A stretch of DNA of 64,000 nucleotides from Ampullaceana balthica (Eukaryota; Mollusca; Gastropoda; Lymnaeidae), in the NCBI GenBank assembly GCA_944989445.1, contig CALYLW010000014.1, positions 1,982,478 to 2,046,477 on the forward strand. The letters run 5' to 3'. A program made the translations under genes and the position numbers. Below, piece by piece: positions 46,577 to 57,655 of this stretch. Within the stretch, counting starts at the first letter, position 1. The number at the start of each line of letters is the position of its first letter. The notes under the pieces were generated by a model. That model ran no database searches and was not told the DNA's origin. It saw only the letters and a list, made by a program, of their open reading frames with translations.

Positions 46577-48036
46577 ACCCGTAAAAAAACCAAGTTTTTG
46601 ACTATAAATCCTTTATGTATGAGACGTAACTAAAAGAATGTTCATTATAATACGCAGCGTAAGACCATCCAAAAATACAAAATTGTAGTTTTGTCGTAAA
46701 ACATGTTTAATATAATGCGCACCGATCAGGAATATGTTTATAAAAAGTGTTGTCAGTAAAATGCGCACCCTTACACTCTATCTAAAAAAATAACATGATA
46801 CATAGGAATAAATAAAATAATCTAAGAAATCAATAATTCAATTAAGGTACATGCGATCGATCTGAAATTTTGATACATTGTTTTTTATTATCGGTACGAA
46901 ACTGCCTGCAAAATTTCAGCTCGCTAGCTTATGAGCAAGTGGGTTAAAAATCTATCCAAAGTTTTGGCGACAAGCAAGCAAGCAATCAAGGGCGGCCGCA
47001 GACATCACGAGTTAATATAAAGGATTTAATAAGAAAAACCCGTAAAAAAACCAAGTTTTTGACTATAAATCCTTTATGTACGAGAAGTAATTAAAAGAAT
47101 GTTCATTATAATACGCAGCGCCAGACCATCCAGAAATACAAAATTGCAGTTGTGTCGTAAAACATGTTTAATATAATGCGCACCGATCAGGAATATGTTT
47201 ATAAAAAGAGCTGTCAATAAAATACGCACCTTATTGCGCGACAGAAAGGTTGTTCAATATAATACGCACCGCGACGCTCTATCTCAAAAAATAGCATGAT
47301 ACATAGGAATAAATAAAATTATCTAAAAAAATCAATAATTTAATTACGGTACATGCGATCGATCTGAAATTTTGATACATTGTTTTTATCATCGGTACAA
47401 AACTGCCTGCAAAATTTCAGCTCGCTATCTTGCGAGCAAGTGGGTTAAAAATCGATCAAAAGTTTTGGCGACAAGCAAGCAAGCAAGCAAGGTCGGCCGC
47501 AGACACCACGAGTTAATATAAAGGATTTAATAAGAAAAAACCCGTAAAAAAACCAAGTTTTTGACTATAAATCCTTTATGTACGAGAAGTAATTAAAAGA
47601 ATGTTCATTATAATACGCAGCGCCAGACCATCCAGAAATACAAAATTGCAGTTGTGTCGTAAAACGTGTTTAATATAATGCGCACCGATCAGGAATATGT
47701 TTATAAAAAGAGCTGTCAATAAAATACGCACCTTATTGCGCGACAGAAAGGTTGTTCAATATAATACGCACCGCGACGCTCTATCTCAAAAAAATAGCAT
47801 GATACATAGGAATAAATAAAATAATCTAAAAATTCAAAAATTTAATTACGGTACATGCGATCGATCTGAAATTTTGATACATTGTTTTTATCATCGGTAC
47901 GAAACTGCCTGCAAAATTTCAGCTCGCTATCTTGCGAGCAAGTGGGTTACAAATCGATCAAAAGTTTTGGCGACAAGCAAGCAAGCAAGCAAGCAAGGTC
48001 CGCCGCAGACACCACGAGTTAATATAAAGGATTTAA
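46577..48036 (+). mobile_element. 480-bp repeat family, three tandem copies
   Basis: Copies at 46577-47029, 47038-47530 and 47540-48036, all in the same orientation. Each starts ACCCGTAAAAAAACCAAG and ends GAGTTAATATAAAGGATTTA. The last two are almost identical and 502 bp apart. The first lacks about 45 bp around the ATTGCGCGACAGAAAGG segment. GCAAGCAAGCAAGCAAG near the right end grows from copy to copy. The high identity of copies 2 and 3 points to recent tandem duplication, not separate insertion. Confidence 0.92.
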
Positions 48037-48727
48037 AAATACCAATCTGTGTCTATTATTTTTTTTACACATATTATGGAAGCTTGGGATTACTATTTAA
48101 AAGTTTTGGCTAACACCTGTGCAACCTGCTCCATCTGCTGGGCAGTGTCCTACAACATTGTCTGACCGTAATACTAACTCGCCTCCCTAACCTCTCCGGC
48201 TAGCACCGGGCCATGAAGTCAACAGGTGCACCACTGTCTCGAAGGTTAGGCTGCAATGACGGCATTTTGAGTCCCTGTTGTAGTCTAGCATGTTGAAATA
48301 TAAGTTGTTTGGGCAATGCTCCGTTCTCATTTGAGTTACCAAACGCTGATGTTTGCGGTTAAATGTCCACCATTGGTCTGCTTGACTTGACCTGGGCATG
48401 TGTCAGGCGTGTTGTCAGTCCATTCCTGATACCGCTTGTTGCCAAAAAGGTCAGCTAGACAGGTCTTTAATTCGAGATAATTGACCGGGACGCCTGGTTT
48501 GATTTGGGCGGCCCCAGTTCTAGCCGTCAACATTCGCTCGGCTTGGGATCCGTAGCATTTTTACCTCACCTCCGAGTCTTTCAAGGTTTCTCACGCCATC
48601 TATGATTGCATCAACAAAGTGTTTTTTTTACTTTTCTCTTGTTTAAGAACCTCGAGGGCTGATCTCGAGTCTGAGTACACGAGCGTATAAAATCCTACGA
48701 ATTCCGCCCCTTTGCTAAATATTGCGC

Positions 48728-48814
48728 TCACTTCTCAGGGCCCTGTGTATAACTGCTCACTTCTCAGGGCCCTGTGTATAACTGCTCACTTCTCAGGGCC
48801 CTGTGTATAACTGC
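48728..48814. repeat. 29-bp triplication inside LINE RNase H coding
   Basis: Three exact or near-exact copies of a 29-bp unit (CTCACTTCTCAGGGCCCTGT plus GTATAACTG). They interrupt the RNase H frame just after the SNYDAELAVIHRAL block. Confidence 0.95.
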
Positions 48815-49485
48815 TAGCTCCGCATCGTAGTTCGATGCCATCGTCCCACAGAGTCCCGAAATTTCCTGATTTGGTGGCCTTCCAATTGGGTTTAGGATAA
48901 GCCCAACACAGCGTGCAGTTCCTTCTCTCGTGTTGGGAGATCCATCAATGTACACTTGTACTTCTGGGTTCCCGCAAACCCTTCTATTGTCTCAAGGGCA
49001 ATCGCTTTCTACCCATATTCGCAGGGCTGCCTTTTGTCACTGTCGTTCGGTCAAAGATGAACATATATCGTGACGTATAGCTTGCAATTAGTGCGGTTTT
49101 ATCTGAACACTGACAGCATGTCTCCTATTTTGTGAGATTTGACGCTCTATTCAAGGTTGTTTTTTTACTTGATGCATAAAAGAGGAACGTTTCAACCTTA
49201 CAAGTTATTCTGCTATTTTTTGTAGGTTCTCCAATGTCTAACCTAGGGTATAACTTTCTGCAGTTGTGTATGATTGTTCTGTCCCTTAATTCTAGCGGGT
49301 CTATGTTTGCTACGACCTCGACGACAGCTTTGGGTGAAGTTCTGAAAGCGCCACAGATAAATCTTAGAGCCTGGTCTCGGATACGAGCCAGTTTTTTTTT
49401 CAATGCCGTTTGGTTGGCAAGGGCTTGGACGGGCATACTGTAAATTCATCAAGGACCGTACACTGCCCAGGAAATGAGTTCTGAA

Positions 49486-49912
49486 CGTGCTTGCTCCAGC
49501 GCCCCAAAGTTCGTCCTTGCCAGCTTTTTCACCAGGTTGATCTTGGCGTGCTTGCGCCAGCGCCCCAAAGTTCGTCCATGCCAGCTTTTTCACCAGGTTG
49601 AGTTTGGCGTGCTTGCGCCAGCGCCCCAAAGTTCGTCCATGCCAGCTTTTTCACCAGGTTGAGTTTGGCGTGCTTGCGCCAGCGCCCCAAAGTTCGTCCA
49701 TGCCAGCTTTTTCACCAGGTTGATCTTGGCGTGCTTGCGCCAGCGCCCCAAAGTTCGTCCATGCCAGCTTTTTCACCAGGTTGAGTTTGGCGTGCTTGCG
49801 CCAGCGCCCCAAAGTTCGTCCATGCCAGCTTTTTCACCAGGTTGAGTTTGGCGTGCTTGCGCCAGCGCCCCAAAGTTCGTCCATGCCAGCTTTTTCACCA
49901 GGTTGAGTTTGG
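49486..49912. repeat. 61-bp array made of LINE reverse-transcriptase coding
   Basis: Seven full units spaced exactly 61 bp (49486, 49547, 49608, 49669, 49730, 49791, 49852) plus the first eight bases of an eighth. On the minus strand each unit encodes HAKLNLVKKLAWTNFGA, part of the LINE RT. Since 61 is not a multiple of three, successive units change frame. Only two variants (ATCTTGG/AGTTTGG and one early TTGCC) are seen, so the array is young. Confidence 0.97.
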
Positions 49913-49920
49913 CGTGCTTG

Positions 49921-50254
49921 AGAGTTCAGGGTGTGTACGGCTTTCACAATTGTTTTTCTCATCATTAGCAATGGTGAAATAAACCGATATCCTCGTCAAA
50001 ATTCGTTGATCTTTTGCAAAATTCTGTGATTGTTGGTGACATTTACTTGTTAAAACACAGCTGTTGAGTTATTCGATCTATATTTCAAAGATTTTGCTCA
50101 AGTTCAATTGTTTTAGGTTTGTCATGCATTTCCGTATATTTTTCAGAAATTAAAATACAAAATATTGATAGACGAAAAAAACTGTTGCGTTGGAAAGCGA
50201 GTTCTATCACGTGTGCTACTGACTACAATGTTTGTTAGTGGTCCCAATAGTTCC
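49921..50254. other. AT-rich unique sequence
   Basis: Nothing recognisable. Confidence 0.4.
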
Positions 50255-50535
50255 CTAAAGTACTGATGTCAGAAATGCCTAATTTTCTTACTAATGCCAA
50301 TAATGCCCAGTTCTACTGATGCCAGTGGTGCCCATTTGTCCTACTAATGCCAGTAGTGCCCAATATTCCTACTAATGCCAGTAGTGCCCATTGGTCTTAC
50401 TTATGCCAGTGTTTCCCAGTCCTACCTATGCCAGTAGTGCCCATTAGTCCTACATAATATGTCAGTAGGAATAATTTCTCCTACTGATGCCAGTAGTCCC
50501 CATTAGTCCTGCTTATGCCAGTAGTGCCCATTTGC
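50255..50535. repeat. Degenerate 25-29-bp minisatellite
   Basis: About ten copies of CCTACTAATGCCAGTAGTGC followed by CCATTAGT or CAATATT variants. Confidence 0.9.
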
Positions 50536-51374
50536 CCAACATTACAGAAACTATTCCTGAATGGACAACCTACTTCTCGTTAAAAATATAAAATCCCAAG
50601 AAAATAACGTGACCTATATATTCGAAATATGTGAATGGCGGAGTCAAATCATGGGTCCCTCAACTCTCACACTAAAAAAAAATAATGTGTTGGCTTTTTT
50701 TTGGGGAGGGGGGAGGAAGGGGGAAACATGTCACACAGGTATTAGAAAGGCGGCCACTTTGTCTTTCATGTCAGCTACGATCTTAAAATCTGGCCATGGA
50801 ACATTAGCCTTGCTAGATTTCCCAGATAGGTTTGAACTAAAACTCCGTCTCTCGAGCGGCGCGATGGGGCTTACCCGACAGAAGGGAGAGAATGGAGAGA
50901 CAGGCGCTGCCGAGTGATCCAAGCTGTTTGACAAGGGAGATGGATCCCAAATATGGTTTATCTCAGTGGGAAAGAAATAATTTTTAAAAATTAAAAAAAA
51001 TAAAAATTATGAAAGATGTCGGTTCTCAAGGTACATCCGACCAAGAGGATGGCGGTTATGAATTCGTTGTTCCCCAATAAGCTGCGCGGCCACGCATATA
51101 TCTGACCGATGCCGCGCACCAGTTTAAAATTACCGCGAATAGATGTGTTATGGGAATGTACAATATTGCACCAAAAAGTGTATGATGTGCAACTTTGCAA
51201 CACGGACAATATAGAAGGAACATTTGTAATGATATAATTTGTTGGTTTTTTTGGCCGCGTGCTTAAAATAAAAGAAGACGTGCACTTCTAAAACCAAAAC
51301 GAATAGTTATTGGCATATCAATGCGGAACTCTAGTAACACAAATCACCTGGGTATTCAGTTGAACTAATTTAAT
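50536..51374. other. Unique sequence
   Basis: A 118-codon plus-strand frame (50561-50917) crosses a G-run and has no recognised domain. No gene supported. Confidence 0.45.
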
Positions 51375-51376
51375 TA

Positions 51377-51967
51377 CCGTATATACTAGTTCGCAAGCCG
51401 ACCTTTTTTGGACAAAATCTAGAATCTAGGGGGAAAAGTTGGGGTGGGGGGTGGGGTCGGCTTACGAGTGGGTCATTAAAGTATTTCTGCATATAAATTG
51501 AATATCGGTGTAGGTATTGTAGATCACCAAGGTCCTTTTCTACATTCTACAAGATTCGACTGCTCTACCAGAAGCTATAATATATTAATAAACATCAGCA
51601 CTCACCTTATTTAATCATTTTATTAATTTTTGTAAACGTTTTAATAAATAGTTTAACAAATTTTGTTTTCAACAACGAATTTTAATGTACGCGCCTTTGT
51701 CACTGTTTATCAAAATTTTTATTAAAAAATACCGGTAACTCTTGCCGTACAAAGAGCACAAAGACAAAGATAGGCAGTACAAAGTAAACAATCATAATAC
51801 ACGATTTAGCTTGGTGTATTTAAAAAAAATGTGTACCATTTTGCTTAAGCTGCCCTATTATTATTTGGGGTCGGCTTGCGAGCGGGTTATACACTCTCAA
51901 TACTTTTCTCTTCCAAAACTGGGGGGTCGGATTATAAACGAACGGACTATAGAACGAGTATATACCG
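51377..51967. mobile_element. TA-flanked DNA transposon/MITE (CCGTATATACT ends)
   Basis: Left end CCGTATATACTAGTTCG and right end, reversed, CGGTATATACTCGTTCT. TA precedes and follows (51375-51376, 51968-51969). GGGGTCGGCTTRCGAG occurs near both sides. TA duplication and ~15-bp TIRs suit the Tc1/mariner superfamily. 591 bp, no transposase frame. Confidence 0.7.
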
Positions 51968-52149
51968 TAGTCAAATAACCGGGTAATGTGTGTGGACTTC
52001 AAAAGGTATTTAAAATTATTCGTTAAATTGAGTCAGCTTATAAGTCTTGACCAAGAAAAATTGAAAACTGTGTTTTCTTAACAACACTATCCCTTGATAT
52101 GAACACTAAAAAATACAACCCATGACGAGAAGCTCCAGCTTTTTAACAA

Positions 52150-53286
52150 ATGGGAACTTCAGTTGTCTAAGGACCAAAGTTAACTTCAGTTGTCTAAGGA
52201 CCAAAGTTAACTTCAGTTGTCTAATGACCAAAGTTAACTTCAGTTGTCTAATGACCAAAGTTAACTTCAGTTGTCTAAGGACCAAAGTTAACTTCAGTTG
52301 TCTAAGGACCAAAGTTAACTTCAGTTGTCTAATGACCAAAGTTAACTTCAGTTGTCTAAGGACCAAAGTTAACTTCAGTTGTCTAAGGAACAAAGTTAAA
52401 TTAAGTTGTCTAAGGACCAAAGTTAACTTCAGTTGTCTAATGACCAAAGTTAACTTCAGTTGTATAAGGACCAAAGTTAACTTCAGTTGTCTAATGACCA
52501 AAATTAACTTAATTTGTCTAAGGACCAAAGTTAACTTCAGTTTTCTAATGACCAAAGTTAACTTCAGTTGTCTAATGACCAAAGTTAACTTAGTTGTCTA
52601 ATGACCAAAGTTAACTTCAGTTATCTAATGACCAAAGTTAACTTAGTTGTCTAATGACCAGTGTTAACTTCAGTTGTCTAATGACCAGTGTTAACTTCAG
52701 TTGTCTAATGACCAAAGTTAACTTCAGTTATCTAATGACCAAAGTTAACTTAGTTGTCTAATGACCAGTGTTAACTTCAGTTGTCTAATGACCAAAGTTA
52801 ACTTCAGTTGTCTAATGAACAAAGTTAACTTCAGTTGTCTAATGACCAAAGTTAACTTCAGTTGTCTAATGACCAAAGTTAACTTCAGTTGTCTAATGAC
52901 CAAAGTTAACTTCAGTTGTCTAAGGACCAAAGTTAACTTCAGTTGTCTAATGACCAAAGTTAACTTCAGTTGTCTAATGACCAAAGTTAACTTCAGTTGT
53001 CTAATGACCAAAGTTAACTTCAGTTGTCTAATGCCCTAAGTTAACTTCAGTTGTCTAATGACCAAAATTAACTTAAGTTGTCTAAGGACCAAAGTTAACT
53101 TCAGTTGTCTAATGACCAAAGTTAACTTAGTTGTCTAATGACCAAAGTTAACTTAAGTTGTCTAAGGACCAAAGTTAACTTAAGTTGTCTAAGGACCAAA
53201 GTTAACTTCAGTTGTCTATTGACCAAAGTTAACTTCAGTTGTCTAATGACCAAAGTTAACTTCAGTTGTCTAATGCCCTAAGTTAA
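52150..53286. repeat. 1.1-kb minisatellite, 27-bp unit
   Basis: About 42 copies of CTTCAGTTGTCTAATGACCA plus AAGTTAA, with AAGG/AATG and CAGTG/CAAAG variants and some 26-bp units lacking C (ACTTAGTT). Nine-codon periodicity leaves both strands open (NFSCLMTKV and RQLKLTLVI peptides). These are not genes. Confidence 0.97.
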
Positions 53287-53639
53287 CCAAATCCGAACAT
53301 TCCACCATCATACGTCCGCATCATCCCATTGTCCCGACACTTCTCTCCAGCTCTCATTTTACCCTCACGCAACTGAGTCCCTCAAATTAACATTCGTGTC
53401 AGTGACTTCGATTATATGCCAATGCAATGAATTAGGTCTATGCAAGTATTGCATGTTTATTATGTGATCAAGATTAAGTATAGGACGAATGCCCAGATTA
53501 TCGGTTTAAATTAAGTCCTAAACTGCTTGGTTCGCCTTCAAACTAATAATGTTACTGGCAACTATGGAATAGCATAGGATTATGTGAGTCAAATACGAAA
53601 CACGGGAAGATGTGAGTTTTATTCGTGGACCGTGGACAT
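53287..53639. other. Unique spacer between two arrays
   Basis: Nothing recognisable. Confidence 0.45.
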
Positions 53640-54216
53640 ATTACACATACACATCAGGTAAGACAGATTAGACATACACATCAGGTAAGACAGATTAGAC
53701 ATACACATCAGGTAAGACAGATTAGACATACACATCAGGTAAGACAGATTAGATATACACATCAGGTAAGACAGATTAGACATACACATCAGATAAGACA
53801 GATTAGACATAGACATCAGGTAAGACAGATTAGACATAGACATCAGGTAAGACAGATTAGACATACACATCAGGTAAGACAGATTAGATATACACATCAT
53901 GTAAGACAGATTAGACATACACATCAGATAAGACAGATTAGACATAGACATCAGGTAAGACAGATTAGACATAGACATCAGGTAAGACAGATTAGACATA
54001 CACATCAGGTAAGACAGATTAGACATACACATCAGGTAAGACAGATTAGACATAGACATCAGATAAGACAGATTAGACATATACATCAGGTAAGACAGAT
54101 TAGACATACACATCAGGTAAGACAGATTAGACATACACATCAGATAAGACAGATTAGACATACACATCAGATAAGACAGATTAGACATACACATCAGGTA
54201 AGACTGATTAGAAAAA
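53640..54216. repeat. 27-bp minisatellite, 21 copies, five-unit higher order
   Basis: CACATCAGGTAAGACAGATT plus AGACATA. The order of variant units shows a 135-bp block of five units duplicated side by side (roughly 53750-54020). Both strands are open for about 200 codons for the same reason as the previous array. Confidence 0.97.
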
Positions 54217-54224
54217 TTGATAGT

Positions 54225-54945
54225 TAAGACAGGAGGACAATTAGAGGGACAGTTTAGACAAGAGGACAATTAGAGGGACAGTTTAGACAGGAGGACAATT
54301 AGAGGGAAAGTTGAGACAGGAGGAGAATTAGAGGGACAGTTGAGACAGGAGGACAATTAGAGGGACAGTTAAGACAGGAGGACAATTAGAGGGACAGTTT
54401 AGACAGGAGGACAATTAGAGGGACAGTTTAGACAGGAGGACTATTAGAGGGACAGTTTAGACAGGGGACAATTAGAGGGACAGTTTAGACAGGAGGACAA
54501 TTAGAGGGACAGTTTAGACAGGAGGACAACTAGAGGGACAGTTAAGACAGGAGGACAATTAGAGGGACAGTTTAGGTAGGAGGACAATTAGAGGGACAGT
54601 ATAGATAGGAGGACAATTAGAGAGACCGTTTGAACAGGAGGACAATTAGAGGGAAAGTTTAGACAGGGGACAATTAGAGGGACAGTTGAGACAGGAAGAC
54701 AATTAGAGGGACAATTGAGACAGGAGGACCATTAGAGGGACAGTTTAGACAGGGGACAATTAGAGGGACAGTTGAGACAGGAAGACAATTAGAGGGACAG
54801 TTGAGACAGAAAGACAATTAGAGGGACAGTTGAGAGAGGAGGACAATAAGAGGGAAAGTTTAGACAAGAGGACAATTAGAGGGACAGTTGAGACAGGAGG
54901 ACAATTAGAGGGACAGTTGAGACAGAGGTACAGTTTAGACGTATG
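54225..54945. repeat. 29-bp minisatellite, about 24 copies
   Basis: GACAATTAGAGGGACAGTTT plus AGACAGGAG, with TTGAGAC, GGGG and AAGAC variants. Confidence 0.97.
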
Positions 54946-55660
54946 ATTTAATGATAAGCATGAAATATGCATTTTACTTTAGTCTTTAATAGCATTGCAA
55001 TGTTATTTGCCACATATCTTGATAACCATAAACGAAACAACGTTCGTTTGAGAACCGTTGACTAATGGTGTCTCTCTTCCACGATGCATTATGAGATAAG
55101 TTCTTCAGCGCATGCGGGCGTATCACGCTTGATGGCGCTTCTTTCGACCCCTTGCCAAATTCGTTGATATCCTATATTGTAGACCACTGGTCTCTCTTTC
55201 TTCATTTCACCTTTCTAATCGTTTCTTCGCATTCATCGTGACTTCGTGTCCACACCAGATGTGCGCCACACATCATTAGCCATCTCTCTGTGCCGCCTCG
55301 TCCAATGATTGATGAGATTTTTGCTCGCATAAAGTATTCTCACGACCTTGATTTAAATTTCATAAAGAATCCGAGCACGGACACGCAAGGCTGTGTGAAA
55401 GGAGGTGACGTAAGAAAAGAGAATGTGATGGAATGTTGTATGTTTATCTGTTTGTTAACTGTATCGCCACCAACGGAAAGCCGAATTGTAAAAAAACATG
55501 AATGATTGAGAGGAGAATGGTTGAACATGAGCCGCTTGCGATCGTCGTTAATTTATTAGTTATGAAGGTGGTTTGATGGGCCCACATGATTTACCGCTGG
55601 CTTTCGATGACAACTGTCACGCATAAAGCCACTAGCCGGACTCCTTCATCCAGCCTACAC
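54946..55660. other. Unique sequence
   Basis: A 71-codon frame at 55290-55505 has no recognised domain. No gene supported. Confidence 0.45.
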
Positions 55661-56510
55661 CCAAACTCCCAGCCCACACCCTTACTACCAGTCCCTACCT
55701 ACTCCTGGCCCCATTCTTAATCCAGTCGCAACTCCTACGTTTGACCCCAACTTACTCCATAACCCAGCCCCTCACACTAACTCCCAGCCCCTCACACTAA
55801 CTCCCAGCCCCTCACACTTACTCCCAATCCCCTCACACTAACTCCCAGCCCCTCACACTTACTCCCGGCCCCTCAACCTTACTCCCGTCCCCTCACACTT
55901 ACTCCCAGCCCCTCACAATTACTCCCAGCCCCTCACACTTACTTCCAGGTCCTCACACTTACTCCCAGCCCCTCACACTTACTCCTATCCCCTCACACTT
56001 ACTCCCAGCCCTCACACTTACTCCCAGCCAACCTCAAACTTACTCCCGGTCCCTCACACTTACTCCCAGCCCCTCACACTTACTCCCAGCCAACCTCAAA
56101 CTTACTCCCGGTCCCTCACACTTACTCCCAGCCCCTCACACTTACTCCCGGCCCCTAAACCTTACTCCCGGTCCCTCACACTTACTCCCAGCCCCTCACA
56201 ATTACTCCCAGCCCCTCACACTTACTCCCAGCCCCTCACACTTACTCCTAGCCCCTCACACTTACTCCCAGCCCCTCAAACTTACTCCCAGCCAACCTCA
56301 CACTTACTCCCGGTCCCTCACACTTACTCCCAGCCCCTCACACTTACTCCCAGCCCCTCACACTTACTCCCAGCCCCTCACACTTACTCCCAGCCCCTCA
56401 CACTTACTCCCAGCCCCTCACACTTACTCCCAGCCAACCTCACACTTACTCCCGGTCCCTCACACTTACTCCCAGCCCCCCACACTTACTCCCAGCCGCC
56501 CCCATTAATC
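55661..56510. repeat. 20-bp minisatellite, about 38 copies
   Basis: CCCAGCCCCTCACACTTACT is the modal unit. A longer variant group, AGCCAACCTCAAACTTACTC followed by CCGGTCCCTCACACTTACT, recurs about four times, showing higher-order duplication. The first ~110 bp are decayed units. Confidence 0.96.
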
Positions 56511-56888
56511 CAGAATCGAGGCCATGCCCCTAATCCTAACGCCACCTTGTTCTTACCGCAGCGCTAAAAACTCCTACGTTGAGACCCTGCTCCTAAACAA
56601 GCGTCCGCCTGTAATCCAAACCCCTTACCACCTTCACCCCCCCCCTTATTCCAACCACCTGCCCCCCATATCGCGATACGGGTTAAATGAATGTTAATGT
56701 CACGATGGGTGATTTCCAGGCTTTGACGCCCTGCTAGGAAGACACCTGATCTACACAACTCACTAGTTTACAATATTGTCATCTTGAAACTTATCTCCCT
56801 TGGCATTAGGACAAGTCTTCAAGCGACTTTGAATGATAAACTCTTTTTATTTTTTTATTAATACAAAACATGATAATCAATGGTCGAC
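56511..56888. other. Unique sequence with C-run
   Basis: Nothing recognisable. Confidence 0.4.
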
Positions 56889-56889
56889 G

Positions 56890-57098
56890 GCATGACTATC
56901 ATCATCATCATTGGAGCTGCAGACCTTGTCGCGCCCTGGCCTGCTAAAATAACAATCTTCCAATATTCTTACACTATCAGTTGCTTTTCGCCTGCGTGCC
57001 TGGATACCCTGCAGCTGAAGGTCGTTCTCAACCTTATACAACCACCTCACTCCAAGTTGGCCGGCCTGTTTTCCTTCTACCAACTGTTTTCTGTCTGA
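56890..57098 (-). pseudogene. 5'-truncated LINE 3' end
   Basis: On the minus strand the frame from about 57083 reads LVEGKQAGQLGVRWLYKVEN, then LQGIQARRRKATD, and ends in NDDDD from a GATGATGATGAT tail (about 56898-56910). This matches the pattern of LINE ORF2 tails (GRPxxRWxxxVExDL...R.A.DR..W) with a simple-repeat 3' end. It is related in type to, but not the same as, the fragment at 30629. Only about 65 codons remain. Confidence 0.65.
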
Positions 57099-57655
57099 AG
57101 ACTAGCTTATTATCCTACTAGTTGGCATTCTTAAAAATTGACTATCACTGTAGTATGCCTTTTTGTAACAGTGGGCGTGACACAGGATTATTACCTTATT
57201 CTTTAAATTTTTAATTATGTATTTTTTAAAAATTTTAAAATAATGTTAAAACTGAAGGGATTAAAATCATTGTAGTTAATCCCTGAACAACATCCAAGTA
57301 CAGATCGGGCGAGGCTATCTTTCGCTAGCGTAAGTAATGCCGGGCACATTATAATAGCATTTCGAGACGTAAACCTTGAAGGAATGCCGGGCTGAGAACT
57401 TTTATCGTCGTACGGCGAGGACTTAGTGTAGTCTCACAGAGAGGTGTAGGTAACCAGCAGCCGTAAAAAGTGACACTTTGACCACATTTGACACGCAAGC
57501 TGTTCGTTATTCTTCACTGAGACCTGCAGGTCCCCGTGTGACGCGCTCCCCCCCCCAACCCTCTCTCTCCCCCCGTGACCGTGGTGATGCCTTGAAAGGT
57601 TCACCGGCCCCCCGGGCGTTGTTGCCGATAGAAAATTATTTTTAGATGGTTTAAC
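57099..57655. other. Unique sequence
   Basis: C-run at 57549-57560. Nothing recognised. Confidence 0.4.

Larger units (their letters stand above)
48066..49920 (-). pseudogene. Dead I/Jockey-type LINE: RT end, RNase H and C-terminal finger
   Basis: On the minus strand, from 49912 downward, the coding order is as follows. First is the RT thumb-side segment HAKLNLVKKLAWTNFGA (expanded into a tandem array), then KLARIRDQALRFICGAFRTS (49125-49436), a motif of Jockey/I-like reverse transcriptases. Next is an RNase H domain beginning MYIDGSPNTREGTA (48955) with SNYDAELAVIHRAL and, further on, VYSDSRSALEVL, which hold the expected Asp, Glu and Asp active-site positions. Last is a C-terminal CRHCSLTFETVVHLL knuckle (about 48270). 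Stops and frameshifts are frequent. The 5' part (endonuclease, polymerase core, ORF1) is missing beyond 49920. The 3' end is probably near a T-run at 48057-48065. RNase H after RT places it in the I group; the exact clade is unresolved. Confidence 0.88.
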
